Shown here one piece after another: positions 17,422 to 26,192 of a DNA stretch of 64,000 bases. The notes beneath the pieces were generated by a model, which saw nothing but the letters and a program-made list of their open reading frames with translations, had not been told where the DNA came from and ran no database searches. The number at the start of each line of letters is the position of its first letter. Position 1 is the stretch's first letter. The DNA is from Chryseobacterium panacisoli (GTDB lineage: Bacteria > Bacteroidota > Bacteroidia > Flavobacteriales > Weeksellaceae), in the NCBI RefSeq assembly GCF_008274625.1, contig NZ_VTRU01000002.1, forward strand, positions 434,001 through 498,000. The letters are read 5' to 3'. A program made the position numbers and the translations under genes.

Positions 17422-18957
17422 TTAAGGCATTTTAAATCCTTTTGTGTAAATTCTTCCGTAGTCATCTACAAATTTCACCTGTACATTTCCCTGGTATTTA
17501 TCCAGGATCTTTTCTACATCTTTCTGAGAATTCACAGGCTTGCCGTTTACTTCAATGATGATATAATTGTCTACGATTCCGATTTTAGCCATTTCGCTGC
17601 CTTCAGATACGCTTTTGGCAACAACACCACTATTGAGTCCATATTCCGTTTTGAAACGCTCCGTAAGAGGGTCAAATTCAGCTCCGATTTTTTCAGTTAC
17701 GCTCAGATCAGCTTTAGTTCTCGTAGAAGTGCCTCCTTTCTGGTCTCTAAGCGTTACCGTAGCAGTACCGTCTTTACCATTTCTGGAATACGTTACCTGA
17801 ACTTTATCACCAGGACGCTTGCTTCCGATTGACATGGAAAGGTCAGCAAAGTCTGTAATATCGTAGTTATCTACTTTAGTAATAATATCTCCTTTCTTCA
17901 ATCCTGCGTCTTCAGCCCCGCTGTTGTCACCAAATCCTGTAATATAAATTCCGGAACCTACTTTCAGACTCGTCTTGAACTGTTTGTTGTATGAAGTTAC
18001 CAGCTGGTCATTGGAAAGGTCCAGCGACTGAACACCTAGGAATCCTCTCTGTACAATTCCGAATTTCTTGATATCCTCAACAATTTTTCTGGCTAAGTTA
18101 GAAGGAACAGCAAATCCGTATCCCTGATAATATCCTGTAGTAGACTGGATCGCAGAGTTGATTCCGATAAGCTCTCCGTTAGTATTCACCAAAGCTCCTC
18201 CTGAGTTACCCGGGTTGATCGCAGCATCCGTTTGAATGAAACTTTCAATAGGATTAGTTGCTTTTCCCTGACCTCCTAAAATTCCGATACCTCTTCCTTT
18301 AGCGGAAACAATACCTGCTGTTACTGTAGAGTTTAATCCAAGCGGATTCCCTACTGCAAGTACCCATTGTCCTACATCTATATTGTCAGAATTTGCAAAA
18401 TTTAGATAAGGAAGGCCTTTTTCTTCAATCTTTAGTAGAGAGATATCCGTATTTGGGTCTGTTCCTACCAAAGTTGCAATATATGATTTTTTGTTGCTTA
18501 ATACTACTTCCAGCTTGTTGGCACCTGCTACCACGTGGTTATTGGAAATGATGTACCCATCCGGAGAGATGATGACACCAGAACCCATTCCTGATGGCAT
18601 ATTATCAGGAGCCTGTTGTTGCTTCTGTCTCTGCTGTCCCTGGCCTCTTCCCCCGAAAGGATCTCCGAAGAAAAAGTCAAACAAGTCCTGCTCTGAGGCT
18701 CTGCTTGCTGTTCTGCTCTGGTAATTTTTGATGGTAACTACAGCCGGAACAGTTGTTTTGGCTGCTTTCACAAAATCGTCACCTACAGCTCCTGTATTCA
18801 TTCCTGCGAATGAGGTATTAGGTGCTGACGTTGTGAAGTAAGATTGATCACCATTGTTGGAGTTGTGTCCTAAATATTGTATGGCTCCAACGGTAGTAGC
18901 TCCGGAAATGACTCCTACTACTGCAAATGGTAATAGTTTTTTTAAAGTACTCTTCAT
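17422..18957 (-). CDS. Deg/HtrA periplasmic serine protease with two PDZ domains
   Basis: A 511-aa protein with an N-terminal signal or anchor segment (KKLLPFAVVGVISGATTVG). A trypsin-like domain carries H141 (NNHVV), D171 (NTDISLLKIE) and S252 (NPGNSGGALV). PDZ1 covers about 310-405 (GFLGVQSLDLS...AGLKKGDIITKVD) and PDZ2 about 420-511. It degrades or refolds misfolded envelope proteins. A glutamine/glycine-rich insert (GGRGQGQQRQKQQQ) lies in the LA loop region. Monocistronic, with a long upstream region. Confidence 0.94.
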   Translation of the reverse strand: MKSTLKKLLPFAVVGVISGATTVGAIQYLGHNSNNGDQSYFTTSAPNTSFAGMNTGAVGDDFVKAAKTTVPAVVTIKNYQSRTASRASEQDLFDFFFGDPFGGRGQGQQRQKQQQAPDNMPSGMGSGVIISPDGYIISNNHVVAGANKLEVVLSNKKSYIATLVGTDPNTDISLLKIEEKGLPYLNFANSDNIDVGQWVLAVGNPLGLNSTVTAGIVSAKGRGIGILGGQGKATNPIESFIQTDAAINPGNSGGALVNTNGELIGINSAIQSTTGYYQGYGFAVPSNLARKIVEDIKKFGIVQRGFLGVQSLDLSNDQLVTSYNKQFKTSLKVGSGIYITGFGDNSGAEDAGLKKGDIITKVDNYDITDFADLSMSIGSKRPGDKVQVTYSRNGKDGTATVTLRDQKGGTSTRTKADLSVTEKIGAEFDPLTERFKTEYGLNSGVVAKSVSEGSEMAKIGIVDNYIIIEVNGKPVNSQKDVEKILDKYQGNVQVKFVDDYGRIYTKGFKMP

Positions 18958-19319
18958 TGTATATCTTTCTTGTTTATTAATTAATTTCTTTTTTATGTTT
19001 TTGAGTAAACAAATTTAATGTTAAATAAGTAAGCAATTAGTATGCTATGTTTCAATTTTAACTAAAATTTAACGGCTATTATGTCATTTTATACCTTATG
19101 TCATAATTGTTAATGTCAAGGTTAACAAAACTTAAAAAAATATTAAAGAAAATTTGTCACATTATAAAGCATTTTTATGCTCTGTTTTCCATTATTTATT
19201 GCCAATTATTCAGTGTTGACCGCTCATTACCTATGAACTGTGATTTGTGTCATAAAGATACTTAATTCAAAAATGATTATCTTTGCAAAAATTTTATTCT
19301 CACTTAAAACGTTTATAGC
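18958..19319. other. Divergent regulatory region between the HtrA gene and trhO
   Basis: This 362-nt AT-rich stretch has no ORF. On the minus strand TAAATTTG (complement of 19010-19017), with TTG 16 nt further up (complement of 19034-19036), could drive the protease gene. On the plus strand TATCTTTG at 19278-19285 is a good -7 box for the gene at 19320, though no -33 box at normal distance is evident. Nothing else is recognised. Confidence 0.45.
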
Positions 19320-20681
19320 ATGCAACTGTATAACACCTTAAGCGCAGAAGAAAGAGCTCAGCTTATTGATGAAGCCGGTAAAGACCGTCTTACTTTGTCT
19401 TTCTATGCGTATGCCAAAATTGAAGACCCCAAAAAATTTCGCGACGAATTATTTATAGCCTGGAATGCACTGGATGCACTGGGTCGTATTTATGTAGCAA
19501 AAGAAGGAATTAATGCTCAGATGAGTGTTCCTGCGGATCAGTTTGAGGCTTTTCGAAATACGCTGGAAGTGTATGACTTTATGAAAGGAATACGTTTAAA
19601 TGTCGCTGTTGATCAGGATAACTATTCTTTTTTAAAATTGACAATTAAGGTTAGAAATAAAATTGTTGCTGACGGGTTGAACGACGAAACTTTTGATGTT
19701 ACCAATAAAGGAATTCACTTAAAAGCTCAGGAGTTCAACAATCTACTTGAAGATCCGAATACAATCGTTGTAGACTTCAGAAACCACTATGAAAGTGAAG
19801 TAGGACACTTTGAAGGGGCAATTACTCCGGATGTGGAAAATTTCAGAGAAAGCTTACCGATTATCAATGAACAGTTACAGGATTTTAAAGAAGATAAAAA
19901 CCTTTTGATGTACTGCACCGGAGGTATCCGTTGTGAAAAAGCCAGTGCTTACTTCAAACATCAGGGTTTTAAAAATGTCTATCAATTGGAAGGAGGAATC
20001 ATTGAGTATACCCGCCAGATTAAAGAAGAAGGAATAGAGAGTAAATTTATCGGTAAAAACTTTGTATTTGACCACCGTTTAGGGGAAAGAATTACTGATG
20101 ATATTATTTCACAATGCCACCAGTGTGGAAAACCTTGTGATAACCATACCAACTGCGCTAATGATGCATGTCATCTTCTGTTTATCCAGTGTGATGAATG
20201 TAAAGCAGCAATGGAAAACTGCTGTTCTACAGAATGTCTGGATACGATACATCTGCCTTGGGATGAACAGGTGAAGTTAAGAAAAGGACTGCAGGTTGGA
20301 AATAAAGTATTCAGAAAAGGAAAGTCTGATGCCTTGAAATTTAAAAATTCAGGAGATCTATCAGATAAGCCTTTAGCAAAAGCAGAAACAAAGAATATCC
20401 GCCAAAAGATTGCTGTTAAAAAAGAATTGATTGGAAAGGCAGAACATTATTTCTCAAAATCAAAAATTGCACAGTTCTTAATTGAACATAAAGATTTGTC
20501 AGTTGGAGATAAAGTATTAATTTCCGGTCCAACTACCGGAGAACAGGAAGTAGCCATTACTGAAATCTATGCCAATGGTGGCCCTTGTGAAACTGCAAAC
20601 ATAGGAGATCAGATTACTTTTGAGCTTCCATTCAGAGTTCGTTTATCTGATAAACTGTACAGAGTTGTGCAAAACGCATAA
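19320..20681 (+). CDS. trhO: tRNA uridine(34) hydroxylase TrhO with a U32-like C-terminal domain
   Basis: 453 aa. Residues 1-130 form the ferredoxin-like N-domain (YVAKEGINAQMS). A rhodanese domain follows (about 135-235) with catalytic C199 in MYCTGGIRCEKAS, then a Cys-rich segment (QCHQCGKPC to CDECKAAMENCC), as in TrhO/YceA proteins, which make 5-hydroxyuridine at tRNA position 34. An extra tail of roughly 100 residues ends VGDKVLISGPTTGEQEVAI...RVRLSDKLYRVV. It looks like the small C-terminal beta-barrel of U32 family proteins (TrhP/YegQ), an unusual combination discussed in the findings. Confidence 0.88.
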   Translation: MQLYNTLSAEERAQLIDEAGKDRLTLSFYAYAKIEDPKKFRDELFIAWNALDALGRIYVAKEGINAQMSVPADQFEAFRNTLEVYDFMKGIRLNVAVDQDNYSFLKLTIKVRNKIVADGLNDETFDVTNKGIHLKAQEFNNLLEDPNTIVVDFRNHYESEVGHFEGAITPDVENFRESLPIINEQLQDFKEDKNLLMYCTGGIRCEKASAYFKHQGFKNVYQLEGGIIEYTRQIKEEGIESKFIGKNFVFDHRLGERITDDIISQCHQCGKPCDNHTNCANDACHLLFIQCDECKAAMENCCSTECLDTIHLPWDEQVKLRKGLQVGNKVFRKGKSDALKFKNSGDLSDKPLAKAETKNIRQKIAVKKELIGKAEHYFSKSKIAQFLIEHKDLSVGDKVLISGPTTGEQEVAITEIYANGGPCETANIGDQITFELPFRVRLSDKLYRVVQNA

Positions 20682-20752
20682 TCAAAAATAAGCGATAAAG
20701 CTGCAAAAGCTTGTCCGGTAAAAATTATTTCAGTTCTGAAAACTTAATAATT

Positions 20753-21328
20753 ATGCTAAAAGCTGAGCTTAGAAAAAAATACACCCAAAAAAGAAAAGCC
20801 TTGTCTCCTGATGAGGCTTTCTTGTTATCTGAAAAGATTTTTGAAAATTTTATTCATTATTTTAATCTCAGGGAGGGGGAAAAGGTCCATGTTTTCATCC
20901 CGATTCCTGTAAGAAAAGAAATTGATACCCACATTTTTATTCAGTATTTTTTAGCGAAGAATATCCGTGTTTACGTTCCTAAAATTGTAGGCGATAGGCT
21001 TATTAATATTGAAATCTTTGAGGATACTGTTTTTGAAACCAGCAGCTGGGGAATTTCGGAGCCTGTTTCCAATGAAGATTCGGGGGAAAATAATTTTCAA
21101 TATGTCATTACACCATTGCTGTATTGTGACAGAAAAGGAAATAGGGTAGGATATGGGAAAGGTTTTTATGATGGTTTGTTCCAAAGTATATCCGCAGAGA
21201 CCCAAAAAATCGGAGTCAATTACTTTGACCCCGATGAATATGTGGACGATGTCTGGGAAAATGATATTCCTGTGGACTATTTAGTTACTCCTACTGAAGT
21301 ACTGTCTTTCTTAAGCGGTTGGGAATAG
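20753..21328 (+). CDS. 5-formyltetrahydrofolate cyclo-ligase
   Basis: 191 aa. It begins MLKAELRKKYTQKRKAL and contains the ATP/substrate loop NRVGYGKGFYDGLF near the C-terminus. It converts 5-formyl-THF to 5,10-methenyl-THF using ATP. I choose the ATG at 20753 over a TTG at 20711, because the extra 14 residues are not part of the family. Its last 52 nt overlap the end of the convergent lipoprotein gene. Confidence 0.9.
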   Translation: MLKAELRKKYTQKRKALSPDEAFLLSEKIFENFIHYFNLREGEKVHVFIPIPVRKEIDTHIFIQYFLAKNIRVYVPKIVGDRLINIEIFEDTVFETSSWGISEPVSNEDSGENNFQYVITPLLYCDRKGNRVGYGKGFYDGLFQSISAETQKIGVNYFDPDEYVDDVWENDIPVDYLVTPTEVLSFLSGWE

Positions 21329-21858
21329 AAATCTAAAAAGTAGAATTTAAATTCTTTTTTGAGCTTGGAAGTAGACAGCAGTATATATTGTGCGTTCTTT
21401 TCAAAGCTTCCCAGGGATCTATTTTTATTATCAAAATATTCCACATTAAACTTGGCATAGTCCAATGTATCTTTTTTATAGAACTCTTTGTAGACATTCA
21501 GATTGCTCACCTTTGCTGTTTTTACTTTCATGCTGTCCAGTTCTTTCAGTAATCTTTTAAATGTCAGAGAATCCGGTTTATGGAAGTAGCTTTCCATTTG
21601 TGAGTAAATAACGGTATCTATTTCTGTATTTCTGTTTCCGGACAGGTAAAGAGTAGAAAGGTCAAACAGTTCCTGAACTTTCTGTTTGGTAATGGAATTG
21701 ATGGCCTGCATGCTGTCCATCTGTACTGCAGGATAACTCTTTTCATTGGTGCTGTTTCGCAGCTTATCGAGGTCGCTTACCTCTGAGGTTTTATTATTAC
21801 AGGCAATAAATAATGTCAGAAGCACGGTGAAAATTAAAAAATTACTTATTCTTTTCAT
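21277..21858 (-). CDS. Lipoprotein, unknown
   Basis: 193 aa starting MKRISNFLIFTVLLTLFIAC, with a lipobox ending at Cys20. The mature part is helical then beta, with no motif I know. I take this start because it gives the lipoprotein signal; a start 33 nt upstream would not. Its 5' end overlaps the 3' end of the 393-aa membrane protein gene by 17 nt, so they form an operon. Its 3' end overlaps the cyclo-ligase gene on the other strand. Confidence 0.7.
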   Translation of the reverse strand: MKRISNFLIFTVLLTLFIACNNKTSEVSDLDKLRNSTNEKSYPAVQMDSMQAINSITKQKVQELFDLSTLYLSGNRNTEIDTVIYSQMESYFHKPDSLTFKRLLKELDSMKVKTAKVSNLNVYKEFYKKDTLDYAKFNVEYFDNKNRSLGSFEKNAQYILLSTSKLKKEFKFYFLDFYSQPLKKDSTSVGVTK

Positions 21859-23023
21859 CTGTGGTAGCAATTTTAAATTTGATGGATACAATCTTACCTT
21901 TGTTATCCTTTTTCATTTCTATTACATTCAGGTTTTTCAATGAGGTGGTTGGAGTGGTTACCAAAGTGATATATTTCTGCTTATTCAGGCTTTCTATACC
22001 ATAAGTATCATTGTCATAAACCTGATAGATTACAGCATTATTACTGATCAGGTTTTCCAGCTGATTTCTTTTCTGCTTAATAAGGGCAACCTGTTCATCC
22101 GGATTTCCTCCTTTGATGTCTTTTATCGAGAAATAGTACACAGCCATCTTATAATCATCCGGCTTTAATTCTATTTTTTCCTCTTCAGGTGCATTCTCAA
22201 GGCTTCTGTTGACTTCCAGGGGCTCGTAGAAAGGAGCGCTGATACGCATTTTTAAATTTTTATCCTTAGTAGAATAATAAAAACACTCACCAGGTTTTAT
22301 TTTATACATCAATGGAGATTCGTTTTCCTTTACCACCATTATTTCTAAAGTGTTGATTACAGAAACTCCTCTGTCTTTATCGATAAAACAATATTTATAA
22401 GTTTTCGAAAAAAGAACGTCTTTAAATCCCAAAAGTCCAGTGATCGTAATTAAAACGGAAGTAACCAATGCCCAGGCGTTCTTTTTGAAGAAATTTTTCT
22501 TAGGTGGAACGGATGAAATTTCAATTTGCTGAGTGGTATTGTTATTTTGATTAACTGATTGATTTTCAGTGTTTGATTTTTGTAAATTAGTGTTTTCTTG
22601 CGGTGTGTTTTCGACTTTTTTAGGTTGAAATTCATTTTTTTGAATTTCTGGAGCGGCAGAAACAGTTTTTTCTAATTCACTGAGTTCTTCTTCTTCTAAA
22701 TTTTCATTTTCCTGTAGAAGTTCACCCGCAAAAAGATGCAGTTTCTTGAACTCATACCAAGAGTCGTAACCTGCATAAATACTCAGTAAATTGAGCATGT
22801 CTATCCTTGGTAATTTTGTAACCGGTGAACTTTTGAAATAGGTATAAAATGACTTTTCACTGATGTTTCCTTTCGCTTTTTTGCGCAGGTCTTCCTGAAA
22901 ATATATGATATCAATACCCTTCCACTTGGATATATCATCCTGCGAAGGGGTATGTTCTTTTAAGTATTGACCCTGAACATCCTTTTTTAGCTGTTCAAAG
23001 TGTAATAGATCTAAATCTGTCAA
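21842..23023 (-). CDS. Single-pass membrane protein with a possible DNA-binding cytoplasmic head
   Basis: 393 aa. Residues 1-95 form a compact helical domain (ISEKSFYTYFKSSPVTKLPRI, then LNLLSIYAGYDSWYEFKK) that resembles the small helix-turn-helix-like N-domains of Bacteroidota signalling proteins. Residues 96-180 are a low-complexity Asn/Gln/Glu linker. One membrane helix spans about 183-200. Residues 205-393 are a periplasmic beta-rich domain. This topology suits a ToxR-like sensor, but DNA binding is inference. Divergent from the Ala-rich lipoprotein and cotranscribed with the lipoprotein downstream. Confidence 0.65.
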   Translation of the reverse strand: MTDLDLLHFEQLKKDVQGQYLKEHTPSQDDISKWKGIDIIYFQEDLRKKAKGNISEKSFYTYFKSSPVTKLPRIDMLNLLSIYAGYDSWYEFKKLHLFAGELLQENENLEEEELSELEKTVSAAPEIQKNEFQPKKVENTPQENTNLQKSNTENQSVNQNNNTTQQIEISSVPPKKNFFKKNAWALVTSVLITITGLLGFKDVLFSKTYKYCFIDKDRGVSVINTLEIMVVKENESPLMYKIKPGECFYYSTKDKNLKMRISAPFYEPLEVNRSLENAPEEEKIELKPDDYKMAVYYFSIKDIKGGNPDEQVALIKQKRNQLENLISNNAVIYQVYDNDTYGIESLNKQKYITLVTTPTTSLKNLNVIEMKKDNKGKIVSIKFKIATTDEKNK

Positions 23024-23083
23024 TTTTTCAAAAAATAATTAAATTGTTGATTATCAGCTATGTTTTTTTGTAAAACTATTTTA

Positions 23084-23115
23084 CAAAGGTATTACAATTA
23101 TTTTTCATAAACAAA
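23084..23115 (-). promoter_or_regulatory. Promoter of the membrane-regulator operon
   Basis: On the minus strand TTTG (complement of 23112-23115), a 20-nt spacer and TACCTTTG (complement of 23084-23091) fit the Bacteroidota consensus. The -7 box is the left arm of a perfect 10-bp inverted repeat. Confidence 0.6.
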
Positions 23116-23129
23116 TTTTCTAACTGCTA

Positions 23130-23137
23130 TACCTTTG
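23130..23137 (+). promoter_or_regulatory. -7 element of the Ala-rich lipoprotein gene
   Basis: TACCTTTG, the right arm of the inverted repeat (23129-23138) whose left arm is 23083-23092. The -33 region is AT-rich without a clear TTG. Confidence 0.5.
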
Positions 23138-23206
23138 TCTTGTTCAAATAACAGAACAGAAGAAAATTTTATAAAACAATATTAACAAAATTAAATTTAA
23201 TTTATT

Positions 23207-23548
23207 ATGAAAAAGTCATTATTCGTAGCTGCTATCGCTGCAATCTCTCTAGTTGCTTGTAAAAAAACTGAAGCTACTTCTACTGAAGGAACAACTGATT
23301 CTGCTGCTGCTACTGTAGCTGATTCTGCTGCTGTAGTTTCTGACTCTGCTGCTAAAGTTGTTGATTCTGCTGCAACTACTGCTGTAGAAGCTACTAAAGA
23401 TGCTGCTGCTGCTACTACTGCTGCTGGTGCTGAAGTTGCTAAAGATGCTGCTAAAGGAGCTGGAGAAGCTGCTAAAGGAGCTGCTGATGCTGCTAAAGGA
23501 GCTGCTGACGCTGCTAAAGATGCTGCAAAAGACGCTGCTAAGAAATAA
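23207..23548 (+). CDS. Alanine/lysine-repeat lipoprotein
   Basis: 113 aa with lipobox SLVAC (C18). The mature protein is almost entirely A, K, D, G, E, T, V and S. It has short S-A-A/D-S-A units in the first half and 11-residue-like AAKGAADAAKGAADAAKDA repeats in the second. Such repeats form amphipathic helices as in LEA-like or apolipoprotein-like proteins. It is probably a small abundant envelope lipoprotein, perhaps stress-related. Antisense and +1 frames give spurious Ser- and Leu-rich ORFs. Confidence 0.8.
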   Translation: MKKSLFVAAIAAISLVACKKTEATSTEGTTDSAAATVADSAAVVSDSAAKVVDSAATTAVEATKDAAAATTAAGAEVAKDAAKGAGEAAKGAADAAKGAADAAKDAAKDAAKK

Positions 23549-23574
23549 TTCTAGCATACGCTTAACAATAAAAG

Positions 23575-23604
23575 AACCGTTTCACTCAGTGAGACGGTTT
23601 TTTT
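23575..23604. terminator. Terminator after the Ala-rich lipoprotein gene
   Basis: An 11-bp stem (23575-23585 with 23589-23599, one G-U pair) is followed by seven T. The minus strand also has a T-rich stretch, so it may stop the convergent methyltransferase gene. Confidence 0.8.
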
Positions 23605-23676
23605 ATGTTCAGTCATTGCAAGCCAAAAAGCGAAGCAGTCTTATTGGAAATAAAGTCCAGCTTTACTGTACTGTAT

Positions 23677-24444
23677 TTATCCTTTCTTTTGTTTTAAAGA
23701 TTCATAGCAGGTAATAGCCACTGCATTACTCAGATTTAAAGAATCAATGCTTCCGGCCATAGGAATCAACGTGTTTTTTCCTTTCCCTATCCAGAAATCA
23801 CTCAATCCCGAATGTTCTGTACCGAATAATACAGCTGAGCGCTGTCTGAAATCTCTCTTATAAAGATCTTCAGCACTTTCATCCATGAGTGTAGTATAGA
23901 TATTGAAGCCGTTCTTTTGAAGAAATTCCAGTGTTTCTTCATTTTCAGCCTGGTATACCTCCATACCAAAAAGGCATCCTACACTGGATCTGATCACATT
24001 AGGGTTGTAGAAATCGGTTTTACCGTCAGCAACAATCAGTGCATCTACTCCAAATGCTTCACAACTTCTTAAAATAGCGCCAAGATTTCCCGGTTTTTCT
24101 ACGCCTTCAACAATAATTACTGTAGAATTTTCTTTAGGAACAAATGATGAAAGAGGAGTTTCTTTTGCATGGTAGATTCCGATAATTCCTTCGGAACTTC
24201 CTCTGTAAGCGATTTTTTCATATACTTTTTCGCTTACATAATGAATTTTTCCGCCAGGAAGAGTTCCTTTAAAGATATTTTCACAGATAAAGAACTCCAG
24301 TGGCTCAAAATCATAGTGCATTGCTCTTTCATTTTCCTGCTGGCCTTCTACTACAAAAACTTTTGATTTTTTACGAAACCTGTTGTCAGTAAGGAGCTTA
24401 GTGACATTTTTTATTTTTTCGTTTTGAAAACTTTCTATCAACAT
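23677..24444 (-). CDS. TrmH/SpoU family RNA methyltransferase
   Basis: 255 aa. The N-terminal part (1-95) is an RNA-binding L30e-like domain with RKKSKVFVVEGQ. The C-terminal SPOUT domain shows motif 1 NLGAILRSCEAFGVD, motif 2 LFGTEHSGLS and motif 3 IPMAGSIDSLNLSNAVAI, which form the knotted SAM site. It 2'-O-methylates a ribose in rRNA or tRNA; the target cannot be read from sequence. It starts 20 nt after the CPBP protease gene. Confidence 0.9.
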   Translation of the reverse strand: MLIESFQNEKIKNVTKLLTDNRFRKKSKVFVVEGQQENERAMHYDFEPLEFFICENIFKGTLPGGKIHYVSEKVYEKIAYRGSSEGIIGIYHAKETPLSSFVPKENSTVIIVEGVEKPGNLGAILRSCEAFGVDALIVADGKTDFYNPNVIRSSVGCLFGMEVYQAENEETLEFLQKNGFNIYTTLMDESAEDLYKRDFRQRSAVLFGTEHSGLSDFWIGKGKNTLIPMAGSIDSLNLSNAVAITCYESLKQKKG

Positions 24445-24464
24445 TCTGCAAAATTATGCAAAAT

Positions 24465-25256
24465 TTATGATTGAACTTCTCTGGTTTTGATAAAAAGGTT
24501 TTTCCATGTGATCTCAAAGCGGACTTTATTTTGCCTTTTAAAATAAATGATAAGAGCTGTCACAACGATAATAGAGAATAATTTATAGAGATTTCCATAG
24601 AGATTACCGGAAACATTTTCCGAGACATTAAAGATTTCCCAGTACAGATTCATCAGGAAATGCAGAAATATGGGTGTCCACAGATTATATTCAGATTCAA
24701 AATACACCCAGGCGAAGAATAAAGATCCAAGAAATGTAATGGCGAATATTTCCATAAGCTCTGTTATATTCTGGCTTTGGTATAAATGTACCTGCGCAAA
24801 CAGTAAAGATCCGAATAAGGCGGAAGATAAAAACCCAATTCTGGTAAACCGGTATAATGTACCTATAAGAAAAGCTCTGAAGATGATTTCTTCAAAAAAG
24901 GCTGAAGATAATGTGTTGATAAACAGGCTTTCAAAAGATATTTTATTAATTACTTTAAAATGAATAAGATATCCGATAAGCATGGGAAGAGTTCCTGTAA
25001 ACGCTAATGTAAATCCTTTGGGAATCGGTTTGTTTAAAGAAAAAAGATCCAAAATATTTCTTTTGGGTAACAAAATTTTTAAAGTGATAATCAAAGGAAT
25101 TAAAGTTATCAGATAAGCAGTTACATGTGCTACAGCTTTGCTATGACTTATGTTTTTTGAAAATGCCTGAATGCTTTTAAAAAAGAAAGCATCAAAGAAG
25201 TAGTAGGCTGTAAACCCCAAAATAAAGATTAAAAAAAAGCGGATACTGTTACTCAT
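24465..25256 (-). CDS. CPBP family intramembrane glutamic protease
   Basis: 263 aa with about seven membrane helices. The catalytic motif EExxxR is E122, E123 and R127 (SAFFEEIIFRAFL), and a second conserved segment with histidine (IFLHFLMNLYWEIFN) lies near residues 215-230. These Abi/CAAX-type proteases cleave prenylated or other membrane-bound substrates; the target is unknown. It lies in a run of same-strand genes between a LytTR regulator and a methyltransferase. Confidence 0.85.
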   Translation of the reverse strand: MSNSIRFFLIFILGFTAYYFFDAFFFKSIQAFSKNISHSKAVAHVTAYLITLIPLIITLKILLPKRNILDLFSLNKPIPKGFTLAFTGTLPMLIGYLIHFKVINKISFESLFINTLSSAFFEEIIFRAFLIGTLYRFTRIGFLSSALFGSLLFAQVHLYQSQNITELMEIFAITFLGSLFFAWVYFESEYNLWTPIFLHFLMNLYWEIFNVSENVSGNLYGNLYKLFSIIVVTALIIYFKRQNKVRFEITWKNLFIKTREVQS

Positions 25257-25347
25257 AGTTGTTAAATTTTGAGCAAAAGTGTGGTTTTAAATCTATGCTT
25301 TCAGGATAATGTGATGAATGGCAAAGAATAGTGACGAATGACAAAAT

Positions 25348-26187
25348 TTATGAATTCTGCTGCTGTAATTGAGGAATAATTGATGGAATAAAACTTCTTG
25401 AAACAGGAATTTCAAAATCAATTTCCGGGAGAATTAATTTATATCCCTGAGCATTTCCTTTAAGATTTTTGACCTTTGTAAGGTTGACAATATAGGAACG
25501 GTGGCATTTTTTGACAGCACCGTTTCCGATTTGTTGCAAAGCACCAGATAAACTTATTCTGACCAACATCTTTTTTAAAAGGTTATTCTCTAAGAAATAA
25601 AATGTACAATAGTTTTCCATTGACTGAACACATAGAAAATCGTTTTCACTGATGATAAGTTCTGTATTCTGTGCTGCTATTTTCAATAGATTCTGCTGTA
25701 ATTCCGGAACAGAATCCGGAAGGTGTTGAGAAATATTCCGGGCTGTATTTTCGTGAATATTCTTTAAATAGATATACCGCGATAAAATATATATGATAGA
25801 AACTGGAATGCCAACAGCCAGAGAATAGAGGAACATATAAAAATAATTGCCTAAATCAAGTTCTACATGGCTTAGAAATAATGAGTTGTAAAAGTAGGAT
25901 AGAATGGATCCAACGAACAGGATGAAAATTATTTTTAAAAGCTCCGCACCCATATTCCAGCTGCTGAAACGGGATGTCATAAGATTGGCAATAAAAAAAG
26001 CTATTCCGAAAATAATGCAATAGGGGAAAAGCAGTAAAAACTTGTAAGGATGCTGAAAGTTTTCCGTACCAAAAGGCTGAAAAATAATCAGAAACAAATA
26101 CACCGAAATGCCTGCTCCCAAAGAAGAAACGATAATTTCCTTGAAGGATTCAGACTTCGGATATGGATATGAAGCAAATGAAAACAT
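25348..26187 (-). CDS. Membrane-bound LytTR-type transcriptional regulator
   Basis: 279 aa. Four membrane helices occupy about residues 20-150, followed by a linker and a LytTR DNA-binding domain at about 175-275 (ENDFLCVQSMENYCTFYFLENN, VRISLSGALQQIG, KCHRSYIVNLTKV). It has no receiver domain, so it is a one-component membrane regulator rather than a response regulator. It begins 5 nt after rmuC and is probably cotranscribed with it. The signal is unknown. Confidence 0.85.
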   Translation of the reverse strand: MFSFASYPYPKSESFKEIIVSSLGAGISVYLFLIIFQPFGTENFQHPYKFLLLFPYCIIFGIAFFIANLMTSRFSSWNMGAELLKIIFILFVGSILSYFYNSLFLSHVELDLGNYFYMFLYSLAVGIPVSIIYILSRYIYLKNIHENTARNISQHLPDSVPELQQNLLKIAAQNTELIISENDFLCVQSMENYCTFYFLENNLLKKMLVRISLSGALQQIGNGAVKKCHRSYIVNLTKVKNLKGNAQGYKLILPEIDFEIPVSRSFIPSIIPQLQQQNS

Positions 26188-26192
26188 ATCAT

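Noticed and set aside
20711-20752. TTG start for the cyclo-ligase
   Set aside because: It adds 14 residues absent from the family; the ATG at 20753 begins the conserved N-terminus.
23249-23557. Serine-rich minus-strand ORF of 102 codons
   Set aside because: Antisense shadow of the alanine repeat codons (GCT read as AGC) of the lipoprotein gene.
23400-23714. Leucine-rich plus-strand ORF of 104 codons
   Set aside because: Frame-shifted reading of the same GCT-rich repeat; extends over the terminator.
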